A stretch of 64,000 nucleotides of DNA from Corydoras sp. C115. Taxonomy: Eukaryota > Chordata > Actinopteri > Siluriformes > Callichthyidae. The notes beneath the pieces were generated by a model that worked only from the letters and a program-made list of their open reading frames with translations, made no database searches and was not told the origin of the DNA. The stretch is from assembly GCA_019802505.1 (NCBI GenBank), contig JAFMOC010000072.1:531001-595000 (forward strand), written 5' to 3'. Positions 45,844 to 57,921 of this stretch are shown here, piece after piece (position 1 is the stretch's first letter; every line of letters begins with the position of its first letter). The position numbers were made by a program, and so were the translations under genes.

Positions 45844-46868
45844 AATTTATAGAATCCCATTGGAGCTCAAAGTAGGTTCTGATAGAATTAAGCCAACATT
45901 ATATTATATTAACATTTCATTCATATTTTAAGAATTATATCATAAAGGCATTTATACTATTATGTATTGCTTTATAGAACATGAGAGATTTATATCCAGA
46001 TCACAAATTAATGCAGTACATGTGCATTATTCATTTTGAACAACAGGTTTTTTTTTATAGGCAATAAAACATAAAAAATAAATATACTAAACTTGACATG
46101 TCCTCTTTAAAATTTGGTAGGATTTATTAGTATTATGAATTTGCTTTAAATATGTTTACATGTATATTTGCACATATTGTTTAATGTTGTAAACAGCCCA
46201 GAGAGAGAGAGAGTACATTTAACATATGGGGTCAGCATTTTAAAATGCAATTCATCAGTTTTCCATTTTATTTATTTATTTTTTTTATAATATGCCAACA
46301 TATACATTAATCTCAAGGATTTTTTTTACCTTATTAATATTACAAAGGTATTCAATTAAATGCCTAATTAGATAGATAAAACAATTTTAATAATAGAGAT
46401 TTTCCCTGTTGTCTAAAATAAATTAGTACATTGTATTATGTCAGATAAAACAGAATTAATGTGACACATTGCTTGTTGCAAATGTTCAGCAAGACACCAG
46501 CACTAACATTATTAAGCATTTTCTTCACCATCTTTAAGTGCATAAAATTATATACATATGTTTATTTTAAACATACAATGTGTCATCATGTGCATTAAAT
46601 AACCGTAGTCTAAAATTAGCTGAATGATTCATTTTAAAATGCACAGTGGTTTTCTGATTTAAGCACAGATAGACTTGCCCTAGTTTAGTTTAAGTGTGGT
46701 TGATGTGAAAACATCTAGAAACAGCTCAGCTATATGAGCTCACAGCAGTTCTTACTGGAAGCACAATGAGCACACACACCTTTTAGCTTTTATTACTTAT
46801 AAAGTAGAAAATCCTTCACTGGAAATGATTTCTTTGGATGAAATACTCTGCTGACTTGTGGAAGTGAA

Positions 46869-46891
46869 GAAAAAAAAAAAAAAAAAAAAAG
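46869..46891. repeat. Poly-A tract
   Basis: About 22 A with no retroelement recognised upstream. Confidence 0.85.
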
Positions 46892-47454
46892 TCTTTAAAT
46901 TAAGCACTGTAACTTACAAATGGTTCACTGTGTATCGCAAAAATTGCAATGGAGCCACATACCTGGGTCTTCAGCTAGTATTTAAAATACTTGAAAATTA
47001 ATTTGAAGCCAACCATAAAAGCTACACCAAACATTTTTAAATTGCCCTGTGTTCCAATAAGTCCAATAAGAAAAAAAAATCTGCATTTTAAAACAAACTT
47101 TAAATTGAAATGCCAGTGTGAAGATAATATGGCAACCACACTTAACAAGGAGGCTGCATTTCCTAACATGACAGGTGGATCCATATGTGCTCTTTAAGAA
47201 CTTCAGTATAAGCACAAACCATGGAAAAACGTTTAAAAAAAAAAAAACTGTGAACAGATGAAAGATACACCAAGCATAACCCTCTTTCACATTAAACAAT
47301 GTCTCGCACCTTAATTGACTTAAAATTGCTGAAAACAACTCTAATTTAGCTGTCTAGAGTTATAATTAAGTTATTTTAATTAATAAACACCATATTTATG
47401 CATGTTTACACAAAGACTGTGGGCATAGGAGGCTTAAATATGATGACATTAACA

Positions 47455-47809
47455 TCCATCCATTATCTTCCACTTTATCCTCTACTAGCTTCGCAGAGGG
47501 GGGGGGGGGGGGGGGGGGGTTTCCATGCCCAACCTGGGGAGAAAGTCTCGGGCGCTGGGCAGATAGACCCAGGACAGGGTGCCAATCCATCGCTGGGCAC
47601 ACACATCACTCACACAGACAAACTCTATATATATGGGGTAATTTGGAGAATTTCATTGACCTTGATCCAAGTTTTTGGGCCGTAGAAGGAAACCAGAGAA
47701 CCTGGGGAAACCCACGTGTACACAGAGAGAACATGGAAACTCCACCCAGATTTGGATTTGAACCGGGAATCCCTAGTGCTGAGAGGAGAACTAATCACTA
47801 AGCCATATT
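47455..47809 (-). mobile_element. SINE copy with 22-G tract
   Basis: Full body; G run 47498-47519 between CTTCGCAGA and TTTCCATGCCC. The head complement ends at AAGCCAT. Confidence 0.88.
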
Positions 47810-48625
47810 TCTGAATTGGACCAGTTTGTCTTTTTGAAGGGCATTACATGAATATACATCTTCTGGAAATGAAGTGTGATGCAAATTATTACAGTTTCAA
47901 TTGTAAAGTTGCTAAATTAATTATAAATACAAAGCTCTATTTTCAGAAAGTTGTGTAATGTTACACCCTTATAATGGCAGGATGCAGGAATGCATCATAC
48001 ATTTTCATGCAAGACACACTGAAAAAGTATAAGAGGGGCCTTTTCATTCCAGCCGATGTGGGCTGATAAAGTCCTATACGATGCAAGATCCATAACAAAG
48101 TGCAAGAAGTAGGTCAGAGATGGTACGGTTCAATATGTGGTGGCAGAAAGTGGCCTTAAAATGATCGAAAAATCAGTTGTAGAAGTGATCCAGAATACTG
48201 CACGGTCCAGATAGCTGTGGCTCAGTTGATAGCTCGTCCCTGGATGGGGAAGATGATTAAAGCAATCTTGTTCAGGTCACTTGTAGAAGGATGACTGGAC
48301 AGATATAAAAGGCATTGAAGTATGAAGGATTTACAGGATTTACAGGGTTGCCAACGTGAAAGCATCCCAGCTCTTGCAGGGCAAGTGGAAATATATCCTC
48401 CTTGCGATTGCCGTCTATCTTCATAATCTTTGAGGCATTGGATTTCAAATACACCTGCACTGAAGAATGTCGCTGGAGCACATGTGAGAATTGTAAGTTT
48501 TATTACAACAAAACAAAAAAAAAAGAAACCACTGAGCACAAACTGTGTAAATGAAGTGACATCCTGTTTTGAAGTGACTAAATTGAATTGTTCCAGAAAC
48601 TAGTTTTGAGAATTAATGGAATAAA

Positions 48626-48691
48626 ATAACTGGGATAACACATATAATTAAACACATATTAAAGACCTTTACTAGGTAAGATATACCATGT
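48626..48691 (+). repeat. SINE 5'-flank repeat, copy 1
   Basis: ATAACTGGGATAACACATAT through GGTAAGATATACCATG; essentially identical to 50795-50870. Confidence 0.9.
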
Positions 48692-49008
48692 GGCGGCACG
48701 GTGGCTTAGTGGTTAGCACATTCGCCTCTCAGCGCTAGGGAATCCCGGTTCGAATCCCAATCTGGGTGGAGTTTCCATGTTCTCCCAGTGTCTGTGTGGG
48801 TTTCCTCCGGGTTCTCCGGTTTCCTCCCACAGTCCAAAAACATGGATCAAGTTAATTGAATTCTTAAAATTGCCCCATATAGAGTGTGTCTGTGTGAGTG
48901 AGTGTGTGCCCAGCTGCCCAGCGCCCGAAACGTTCTCCCCTGGATGGGCATGGGGAACCCCACCGCGACCCTAATAGAGGATAAAGCGGGAGATAATGAA
49001 TGAATGAA
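48692..49008 (+). mobile_element. SINE copy
   Basis: Intact head and boxes, shortened TG block, GAATGAATGAA tail. No target-site duplication. Confidence 0.94.
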
Positions 49009-49089
49009 AATAACAAGTCCAGACACTTTGCTGATGGAGTATAAGTCGGAAAACCAAGGAGAGAATTTTCTGTAATATAGCTAAACACA

Positions 49090-49427
49090 GCTGCTTAGTG
49101 GTTAATGTTCGCCTCTCAGCACTGGGAATTGCAGATTTGTATCCAAATCTGGTTGAAGTTTCCATGTTCTCCCCTTATTCATGTATTTTTCCTCTGGGTT
49201 CTACAGTTTCCTTACACAGTCCAAAGACATGGATTCAAGGTAAATTGAATGTTCCAAATCACCACATATAGTGTGTGTCTGTGTGAGTGTGTGTGCTCAG
49301 TGATAGATTGGCCCCCTGTCCAGGGTTGATCTGCCCAGCGTTCAAAATGTCCTTCCCTGGATGGGCATGGGGAACGACCATTGTAGAGGATAAAGCAGAA
49401 GTTGATGGATGGATGGATAATAGATGA
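49090..49427 (+). mobile_element. SINE copy, diverged
   Basis: Starts at GCTTAGTGGTTAATGTTCGC and ends in GATGGATGGATGG; first head bases missing. Confidence 0.88.
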
Positions 49428-49517
49428 ATGAATAGAGGAGCACAAACTGTGTAGAAGTAACAGAATACTTAACCTTCACAAAGAAATGGAAGGAAAAAGA
49501 GAGACAAGTGCAAAGTC

Positions 49518-49538
49518 TATATATATATATATATATAT
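49518..49538. repeat. (TA)n microsatellite at transposon edge
   Basis: About ten TA units directly before the hAT-type copy. Confidence 0.9.
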
Positions 49539-49850
49539 TAGGGGTGAGCTGCAATATTCGCTGATTCGACGATTCGATTCTGAGAACCGTAGTCGACTAT
49601 GAACCTCATAGTCGAATGTACCATTTTGACCACATGGGGGCGCCCATGGCTGCTGCTAAGCATTAGTTTTTACATGAATTGTCTTTGTTTTCGTTATATA
49701 TATAGCCTTTTGTCAAATAAAATCAACATAATTTCTAGAAAAAAAAAGAAAAAACAAAAACCAAAAAAAAGGTTTTCTTTTGTTAGAAAAACAAGTAAAA
49801 TATTAAAAAATATATATTTTTTAAAAACTATGCTTATAGCGCCATCTTGT
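49539..49850 (+). mobile_element. hAT-type non-autonomous transposon, copy 2 (3' truncated)
   Basis: Begins TAGGGGTGAGC and follows the other copies to GCGCCATCTTGT, then stops. The 3' terminal repeat and duplication are missing. The inverted repeat TCGACTATGA / TCATAGTCGA is kept. Confidence 0.88.
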
Positions 49851-50483
49851 AATTGTAATGTTGCAATTGCTAAATGAAATGTAGTGTTTCAGCCGTTATT
49901 TGGTCTTAATTTTCCTTAAAACCTGGCCTCAGGTGTTCAAGAGTATGAGTTTTTCTTTGGTGCATTTCAGTTTTGTATTTTCCCCATACATGTTCCATTA
50001 GGTCATACAGGTCATTACCGGTAAGGTATCTAATACATCTTCTAATTTGCAAATGGTCTCTATGCAGGTATTTAAAGAGAGATGAGATGCAAGTGTGGAG
50101 AATATGCAGCTGTAATAGAAACACTAGATTCCCGACATGATACAACAGTTTGTAATTTATTGTAAATGAAATCCATTCCTGGTTCTGATATATTATATCT
50201 CTGATTGAGTCTCAGCATGTGGTAGTTGAGGTTGAAATTATTTTTTACAATCAGGATGTATGAAAAACATTACAATTACTTCCAGGACAACTACATTTAT
50301 TTAAAGATTATGTAAAATAATGGGAGTTGTTGTACACCTAAATTAATACAACAATAATTTAAAAAAACACAGTAATTTGAACAGCTTTTTTGCAATTATC
50401 TCTTTTTTTACTTTTACTGTATTGCAACATATCTGATTCCTGCTCAGTGCTACCATTTTCACTTTTTTTAGAGCTGCGATGAA

Positions 50484-50527
50484 GATTAAACACAAATTAA
50501 AGACCTTTACATGGTAAGATATACCAT
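50484..50527 (+). repeat. SINE 5'-flank repeat, copy 3 (short)
   Basis: GATTAAACACAAATTAAAGA then CCTTTACATGGTAAGATATA; four or five differences from the other two copies. Confidence 0.85.
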
Positions 50528-50780
50528 GGGGCGGCACGGTGGCTTAGTGGTTAGCATGTTCTCCTCTCAGCTCTAGGGATTCCCGGTTTGAATCCCAATC
50601 TGGGTGGAGTTTCCATGTCCGCTTGGGTTTCCTCCGGGTTCTCCGGTTTCCTCCCACAGTCCAAAAACATGGATCAAGTCAATTGAATTCTCAAAATTGC
50701 CCCATATAGAGTGTGTGTGTGTGAGTGAGTGTGTGTCCAGCGATGGATTGGCACCCTGTACTGGGTGTATCTGCCCAGCG
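50528..50780 (+). mobile_element. SINE copy, 3' truncated
   Basis: Head to CTGGGTGTATCTGCCCAGCG, then abruptly replaced by the flank repeat of the next SINE. Confidence 0.9.
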
Positions 50781-50794
50781 CAGAATGGGCAGAT

Positions 50795-50870
50795 ATAACT
50801 GGGATAACACATATAATTAAACACATATTAAAGACCTTTACTAGGTAAGATATACCATGTGGCGGCACAG
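50795..50870 (+). repeat. SINE 5'-flank repeat, copy 2
   Basis: Same sequence as 48626-48691, sitting directly between two SINE copies. Confidence 0.9.
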
Positions 50871-51208
50871 TGGCTTAGTGGTTTAGCACGTTCTCCTCTC
50901 AGCTCTAGAGATTCCCAGTTCGAATCCCCATCTGGGTGGAGTTTCCATGTTCTCCCCGTGTCTGCGTGGGTTTCCTCCGGGTTCTCCGGTTTCCTCCCAC
51001 AGTCCAAAAACATGGATCAAGTCAATTGAATTCTCCAAATTGCCCCATATAGAGTGTGTCTGTGTGAGTGAGTGTGTGCCCAGCGATGGATTGGTGCCCT
51101 GTCCTGGGTCTATCTGCCCAGTGCCCGAAACGTTTTCCCCTGGATGGGCATGGGGAACCCCACCGTGACCCTAGTAGAGGATAAAGCGGGAGATAATGAA
51201 TGAATGAA
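50871..51208 (+). mobile_element. SINE copy
   Basis: Full length with GAATGAATGAA tail running into a TA run; no target-site duplication. Confidence 0.93.
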
Positions 51209-51734
51209 TATATATATATATATAAACAATATACTAGTAATTAATATACAAATTACCCACAATTTACTTAAATTAAGGCAGCAACAAACTAAAATCAAAA
51301 GTTGTTTAAGACTGTGGGTGTATTTCCAAGGTAAAAATGAGAATGTCAGCCAAATTTAAGTTTAAGGTCATGTCAACTGTAGTTGTTGGATAGACATTAG
51401 TCACATAGCAATTTGGATGTAAAGTCTAAAAAACATCCTATGGAATTTAATATATTTTTAGAATCGCAAAACATGGGCTAATATCTTTGCTCTCCCTTCT
51501 TTAGTAAATGCAATGTACAAATATGCACATTTTTATGTGTTGCTTAAATAAGGTGAATCCATGCAATTGTAAAACAAAACAGAATTGGGTTTTATGTGAG
51601 CTTCCTCCTGTTGCTATACTTATTACTTAATAACTTACTACCACAATTCTATGATAAACTGGTGATTGTTTAAAAGTCTGCTTATTCGATGATGATGAAG
51701 CAATATGCTGTCTTTTTTGCCATAAATAATACAC

Positions 51735-51982
51735 TACAAGCACATTAGCACATTCACATCTCAGTGCTGAGAATTCCTGGTTTGAATCGCAATCTGTGTT
51801 GAAATTCCATGTTTTCCCTCTGGGTTTTCTCCCACAGTCCAAAAATATGGATTCGAGGCACTGTAAATTAAATGCTCTAAATTGCCCCATATGGTGTGTA
51901 TGTGTGTGTTTATGGGTGTAGCCAGCTATAGATTGGCGCCCTGTCCTGGGTGTACCACCCCCACCCCTAGTAGTGGATTAAG
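51735..51982 (+). mobile_element. SINE copy, diverged fragment
   Basis: TTCACATCTCAGTGCTGAGA to GTAGTGGATTAAG; several internal losses. Confidence 0.75.
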
Positions 51983-52302
51983 TCTAGAATAATGCATGAA
52001 TAAATTAATATAAATTAATTTTATTACAGCAGCAGGTTGATTGCTTATAAAAGTGACATATTTTTTTCATTTTTGATCTTATCTACAGTATGTGTACAAT
52101 TTGGCAACCCCAACTTATTCCCCTCCCCACCATCCACCTTCAGAACATATGGTTTATGTTACAACATATGGTATGCTTACTTTCTTTCTTTCTTTTATTT
52201 TTGAATTTTCTGAAATAATGTAGAGTCTGGTGTTAGGCTTAGAAATTGGGCTGAAATTACATTAAACTTTAGATGATATGATGAAGCCTTATGGATATGG
52301 GA

Positions 52303-52315
52303 GGGGGGGGGGGGG
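52303..52315. repeat. Poly-G tract (13 G)
   Basis: Not within a recognised SINE. Confidence 0.9.
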
Positions 52316-52828
52316 TGGTGGCTCGTACAGTGAAACACTGTATTTTACTTTACTGAAAAACAAGGCTCAAGGGGTTTATTTACAGGCTTCTTATGGTTTC
52401 TGCTGCTCCAGATTCATGTGTAATTGGCTTGCTGCCCAGGCACCAGTACAGGGATTGCTTGACATAAAATTAGAAAGCTTCTAAAAGGAACACACATCCA
52501 CGGTATTCGCTAGGCAGCTATCCATTTGCTTAGATTTCCCAAAGGGATTTTGTGTCAGTAGTTTTTATTGTTTATAGTAGCATGAGTAATTTGTAAAATA
52601 GAAATGTGTACACTGCCTCCAGAGCTCAACACATTGTAAAGAAACAATAGTTAAAACACCAACCAAACCTATCTAACTCTTTGTCTATCAGTCTATCTGT
52701 ATGTGTGTATGGAACTTATTTTGGTTTAGGATTTCTGAGTCAAATGTACTTAAATTATTACTATATATTTGTTTGGTCGGAAAATGCATGTCATTAGATA
52801 TTTATTTTTGTTACAATGCTCATACTTC

Positions 52829-53147
52829 TCATCCATCCATCCATCCATCCATCCATCCATCCATCCATCCTTTATTTATCTTTATCCTCCACTAGGGTCG
52901 CAGGGGGGGTCAGATACACCCAGGACCGGGCGCCAATCTATAGCTTGGCAGACACTCACTCACACAGACACACTCTATATGGGGCAATTTGGAGAATTCA
53001 ATTGACCTTGATCCATGTTTTTGGACTGTGGGAGGAAACCGGAGAACCCGGAGGAAACCCACGCGGACACGGGGAGAACATGGAATCTCCACCCAGATTG
53101 AGATTCGAACCAGGAATCCCTAGTGCTGAGAGGCGACCGAGCCGTCC
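52829..53147 (-). mobile_element. SINE copy with long (CATC)n tail
   Basis: About ten CATC units at 52829-52870, then a body lacking the TTCCCCATGCCC segment (GGTCGCAGGGGGGGTCAGAT). The head is degraded at GACCGAGCCGTCC. Confidence 0.88.
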
Positions 53148-53259
53148 TCCACTTCTCATATAGATGTATATTGTCGTAATCCATTTGATTTTTTTGCATA
53201 CTTTTAAAAACATATTTACTTTGTTCTATGTATGTAATTTGTTCTGTAAGCTTATATAC

Positions 53260-53261
<2 letters not shown>

Positions 53262-53336
<75 letters not shown>
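53262..53336. repeat. (TA)n microsatellite, 75 bp
   Basis: Pure TA array directly before a SINE tail. Confidence 0.97.
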
Positions 53337-53339
<3 letters not shown>

Positions 53340-53684
53340 TTATCTCCCGCTTTATCCTTTATCCTCTATTAGGGTCGCGGTGGGGTTCCCCATGCCCATC
53401 CAGGGGAGAACGTCTCGGGCGCTGGGCAGATACACCCAGGACAGGACACCAATCCATTGCTGGGCACACACTCACTCACACACACACACTCTATATGGGG
53501 CAATTTGGAGAATTCAATTGACTTGATCCATGTTTTTTGACTGTGGGAGGAAACCGGAGAACCCGGAGGAAACCCACGCAGACACGGGGAGAACATGGAA
53601 ACTCCACCCAGATGGGGATTCGAACCGGGAATCCCTAGTGCTGATAGGAGAACATGCTAAACCACTAAGCCACCGTTCCGCCTA
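53337..53684 (-). mobile_element. SINE copy in TA microsatellite
   Basis: Full-length minus copy with TA repeats on both sides (53262-53336 and 53687-53705), so it probably inserted into the array. Confidence 0.93.
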
Positions 53685-54717
53685 CATATATATATATATA
53701 TATATGGGTTCAGCATCACCATGACTGCCCTTTAATAGTTAAATTGAGCCAGTAAACGAACCTAACTGACAGTGCTAATCTATATCAGCTCAGACAAGCT
53801 GCTGCCAATTATAAACAGCATAGACAGACCCTCCAATAGATCCTGGCACAGTTACAGGTCACTACAGGTCTTCAATCTGGATCTTATGTTAATTCTCCTC
53901 CCTTTGCCCATTTTAGTCTCTCTCAATTTGTGGAGATACAGGAAGCTCATCTTTCACCCTCAGTGAGGTACTCTAGTAAATTATGGGGGTGTTGGGGCAT
54001 TTTCATAAAATGTTGGCTTTCAAACCCCAGCCCACTCGGTTCAGCACAGAATGTGCCAAAATGGTATTTATTATCTTCTCTCTGGAAAAGCCTTCTCCTG
54101 CACCCCTATGTGGGAGGAGCAAGCTCTGACTTTTAATCAAATTCTGCATCTGATTTAGAGAAAACAATGAACCAACCCTTAGAACCTTCTACAACTAGTA
54201 GGAAGGTAGTGTGTGGCCAGTGATAGACTGCTTTTAAGGGGCCTTGGATGAGAAGGTAGATGATAAATGTTTTCAGGAGTATTCCGTGACTTAAGTAGCT
54301 CACTGTCTCCACTATTCGCCTAGATAATAGGCTCACTGACTAGTCTAGCAAATTAGGGGGCACTGCCCTCATGCTTAACCCTTGAGACTAAACCCAATCC
54401 TGTAATTCCTCCACTGTTGGGGCTGCAAGTAACTTTAATAATTCATTTCTAGGTTTATGCTAAAGATTCCTGTTCTGATCGCCCCTTATCCAATAATGGC
54501 AGGTGACTAGGCGAGGGACAATAATCAAGCAGATTGTTCTCTTTTAGCCATAAAGACGTCTCCTACAAAATGAATGCAAGTTGTCCATAAGTACAAACAT
54601 ATGCATCAGGTATTTTGTCCTTCCCTCTTTCTACACTGTCACAACTAGAATTTCAAAAGTCTAGTGGAATTTAAGGCAGCAGCGCATAATGATGTTAATT
54701 AAATTCTATGTGGATAC

Positions 54718-55080
54718 CCATCCATCCATCCATCCATCCATCCATCCATCCATCCATTATCTTCCGCTTTATCCTCTGTTAGGGGTGCGGTGGGGTTCCC
54801 CCATGCCCATTCAGAGGAGAACGTTTCGGGTGCTGGGCAAATATACCCAATCTATCACTGGCAACACACTCACTCACACAGACACACTCTATATGAGGCA
54901 ATTTGGAGATTTCAATTGACCTTGATCCATGTTTTTGGACTGTGGGAGGAAACCGGAGAACCTGGAGGAAACCCACGGGGACATGGGGAGAACATGGAAA
55001 CTCCACCCAGATGGTATTCGAACCGGGAATCCCTAGTGCTGAAAGGAGAACATGCTAACCACTAAGCCACCGTGCCGCCC
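54718..55080 (-). mobile_element. SINE copy with 13-bp duplication
   Basis: TCTATGTGGATAC at 54705-54717 and 55081-55093. CATC-repeat tail of nine units. Confidence 0.95.
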
Positions 55081-55731
55081 TCTATGTGGATACATTTATT
55101 GTAATTATATAAATTGGCAAATCTATGTGCAAAATCTCTTTTGATGCTACTATTATAAGATACATCATCAATAAGGATTAGTGTTCTATTCGAGTAAACT
55201 ATTCAAGAAACAGCAGGTTCAAGTCATGCCATTACCCCCATCATGTTTCACAGATGAGCTTCAGTGTTTTTGATCATGTGCATATCACACTTTGGCATAT
55301 CAGTTATGACTGTATTTAACTTTTTTCCTTAACTTTTGCTGTTTTTTATTTATACATTATAATTATTTTTTTTTATTACAATCTTAATTGCCAAATCTTT
55401 CAGTTCACAGAGATTTGTGTCTTATGTAACAGTCTCTATATCTCTGATACCTGAACCCCATGCCCTTTTGTTCTTGCAGTCTTTAACTATTGTTTTTTTT
55501 TTCAGTACACCAGTGGTTTATTTAGTTTTCAGGACATACCATATTGCTGTACTGCCTATGTCCAATGTTTAATGGTCCTAATTGAGTTTTCTGCTTTTCT
55601 CACCTTCAGAACTACTTGCTTTTTTTCCCTGGTGTTCATGATGTTCTGTCATTTTTAACAACTTATGTAGACAGCCTTTCAACAATTTTGAAATAAAAAG
55701 CTAAAACAAGGGTAGACTTAATCTCCAATGG

Positions 55732-55775
<44 letters not shown>

Positions 55776-55776
55776 T
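55732..55776. repeat. (AAT)n microsatellite
   Basis: About 14 AAT units; encodes spurious poly-Asn. Confidence 0.96.
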
Positions 55777-55794
55777 ATAATTATAATACATTTT

Positions 55795-56142
55795 GGGCGG
55801 CACGGTGGCTTAGTGGTTTAGCACGTTCTCCTCTCAGCACTAGGGATTCCCGGTTCGAATCCCCATCTGGGTGGAGTTTCCATGTTCTCCCCGTGTCCGC
55901 GTGGGTTTCCTCTGGGTTCTCCGGTTTCCTCCCACAGTCCAAAAACATGGATCAAGTCAATTGAATTCTCAAAATTGCCCCATATAGAGTGTGTCTGTGT
56001 GAGTGAGTGTGTGCCCAGCGATGGATTGGCGCCCTGTCCTGGGTGTATCTGCCCAGCGCCCGAGACGTTCTCCCCTGGATGGGCATGGGGAACCCCACCG
56101 TGATCCTAATAGAGGATAAAGCGGGAGATAATGAATGAATGA
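55795..56142 (+). mobile_element. SINE copy with 12-bp duplication, 348 bp
   Basis: ATAATACATTTT at 55783-55794 and 56143-56154. Intact A and B boxes. It sits inside an older repeat whose right part reads ACATTTTATTTTTATAGCAC. Confidence 0.97.
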
Positions 56143-56243
56143 ATAATACATTTTATTTTTATAGCACTTTTAGTGAGCTCAAAGAGACTTTACAAAAACA
56201 AATAAAACAGTATAACATTAAAACACGTATTTTAAACATTAAT

Positions 56244-56525
56244 CCATTCATTCATTCATCTCGGGCGCTGGGCAGATAGACCCAGGACAGGGCGCCAAAC
56301 TATCGCTGGGCACGCACTCACTCACACAGACACACTCTATATGGGGCAATTTGGAGAACTCAATTGAATTGATCCATGTTTTTGGACAGTGGGAGGAAAC
56401 CGGAGAACCCGGAGGAAACTCACGCGGATACGGGGAGAACATGGAAACTCCACCCAGATGGGGATTCGAACCGGGAATCCCTAGCGCTGAAAGAAGAACA
56501 TGCCAACCACTAAGCCACCACGCCC
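56244..56525 (-). mobile_element. SINE copy with 16-bp duplication, deleted tail block
   Basis: TATTTTAAACATTAAT at 56228-56243 and 56526-56541. The CATTCATTCATT tail joins directly to CTCGGGCGCTGGGCAG; about 65 bp of the last block are missing although both ends and the duplication are intact. Confidence 0.95.
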
Positions 56526-56647
56526 TATTTTAAACATTAATGCAGTTATAAAATAAGAAAAAGCTAAATTAAAATGCAGGAACAGAAATAAAATATCAGA
56601 TTAAATAAGGTAAGTCAAAATTAGAATACTTTATCACCTTAAAATAT

Positions 56648-56845
56648 TGTTAGAAATCGCTTGTTCGGCTTCGCGGGAAGGAATACGTATGCCGCTAGTG
56701 CCTTGTGAGCGTTTCCCGGGAATCGGCTACGCGATGTGTACGAAAAATGCGTACACCGGTCCGCTGGAAAAACCAATAAACCAATCACCCAACGGAGACA
56801 ATGAGTAACACAAATGAGGGACAGGTGCCCCAGGCACCTGTGACA
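56648..56845 (-). mobile_element. Solo LTR, copy 2 (internally deleted)
   Basis: 198 bp, TGTTAGAAATCGC to CCTGTGACA, flanked by AATAT at 56643-56647 and 56846-56850. The middle of the LTR is absent, yet both ends and the duplication are exact. Confidence 0.85.
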
Positions 56846-56996
56846 AATATGCAAGACTAAGAATAATTAAATAATCAACTCAAAGAACTAAAATAAAAAA
56901 TAGTCATATACAAAACCTATACTGACTATCTTAAACCTTTAAACCAGGGTTGGGAAATCAATTCTGTCAAAATAACTGGAGCAGGGGATATGAGGG

Positions 56997-57431
56997 TGTT
57001 AGCAACTGTCCGTTCTTCCCTGGAAGAAGGGCGGCTACGCGGAGGAATATGCATAAGACCGCTCGCGCCTAGTGAGCGCTTCCCGGGCACCGACCACACG
57101 GGGAATAATGCGTGCGTCGGTCCACGGAAGCACTCCCACGAATACGACCTGCGCGGAGAAGATGCGCAGCGCCGCAACGTGGTTGAACGCGGAGAGAGAG
57201 TCCAAGAGACACCGGGATGAAATCTTGGTGATGGGACACCAACAGAAAGGGGGGAACAAACGAACAAAGTAACATTGGGTATGATAACCTCAAACAAAGA
57301 CGTGCGCCAACTTGAAGGAAAACGAAGACTAAATACAAAACCAACTAATCACGTGCACAAAACAAACCAATCACCCAACTGAGACAATTAAGGACACAAA
57401 CGAGGGACAGGTGCACCAGGCACCTGTGACA
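56997..57431 (-). mobile_element. Solo LTR, copy 3
   Basis: 435 bp, TGTTAGCAACTGTCC to CCTGTGACA, flanked by GAGGG at 56992-56996 and 57432-57436. Collinear with copy 1 over its length. Confidence 0.87.
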
Positions 57432-57529
57432 GAGGGGATAACAAGAAACACCATAAGTTACATCTTGTAATACAAAATCTACAACATTCTATGTCATCAC
57501 ATGTAGAATCAATCATTTAATAATTTTAA

Positions 57530-57921
57530 TAGGGGTGAGCTGCAATATTCGCTGATTCGACGATTCGATTCGGAGAACCGTAGTCGACTATGAACCTCAT
57601 AGTCGAATGTACCATTTTGACCACATGGGGGCGCCCATGGCTGCTGCTAAGCATTAGTTTTTACATGAAATGTCTTTGTTTTCGTTATATATATATATAG
57701 CCTTTTGTCAAATAAAATCATCCTAATTTCTAGAAAAAAAAAGAAAAACAAAAAAAGGTTTTCTTTTGTTAGAAAAACAAGTAAAATATAAAAAATATAT
57801 ATATTTTTTAAAAACTACGCCCTTAGCGCCATCTTGTGGTGAAATTTTAACTGATTCGACTATAGGGAAAATCTGACGAATCAGATTCGACTATGAAAAT
57901 CTTTAGTTGAATACAGCCCTA
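57530..57921 (+). mobile_element. hAT-type non-autonomous transposon, copy 3
   Basis: 392 bp. Ends TAGGGGTG and CAGCCCTA, flanked by a perfect 8-bp duplication AATTTTAA (57522-57529 and 57922-57929). Hairpin arms at 57584-57593 and 57597-57606. Confidence 0.93.

Noticed and set aside
52829..54760. (CATC)n and (ATGG)n blocks as possible CRISPR-like or satellite arrays
   Set aside because: They are tandem tails of individual SINE or LINE insertions, with no spacer structure.
55728..55964. Open frame beginning with a poly-asparagine stretch
   Set aside because: It is the (AAT)n microsatellite read in frame and continued into a SINE; no gene.
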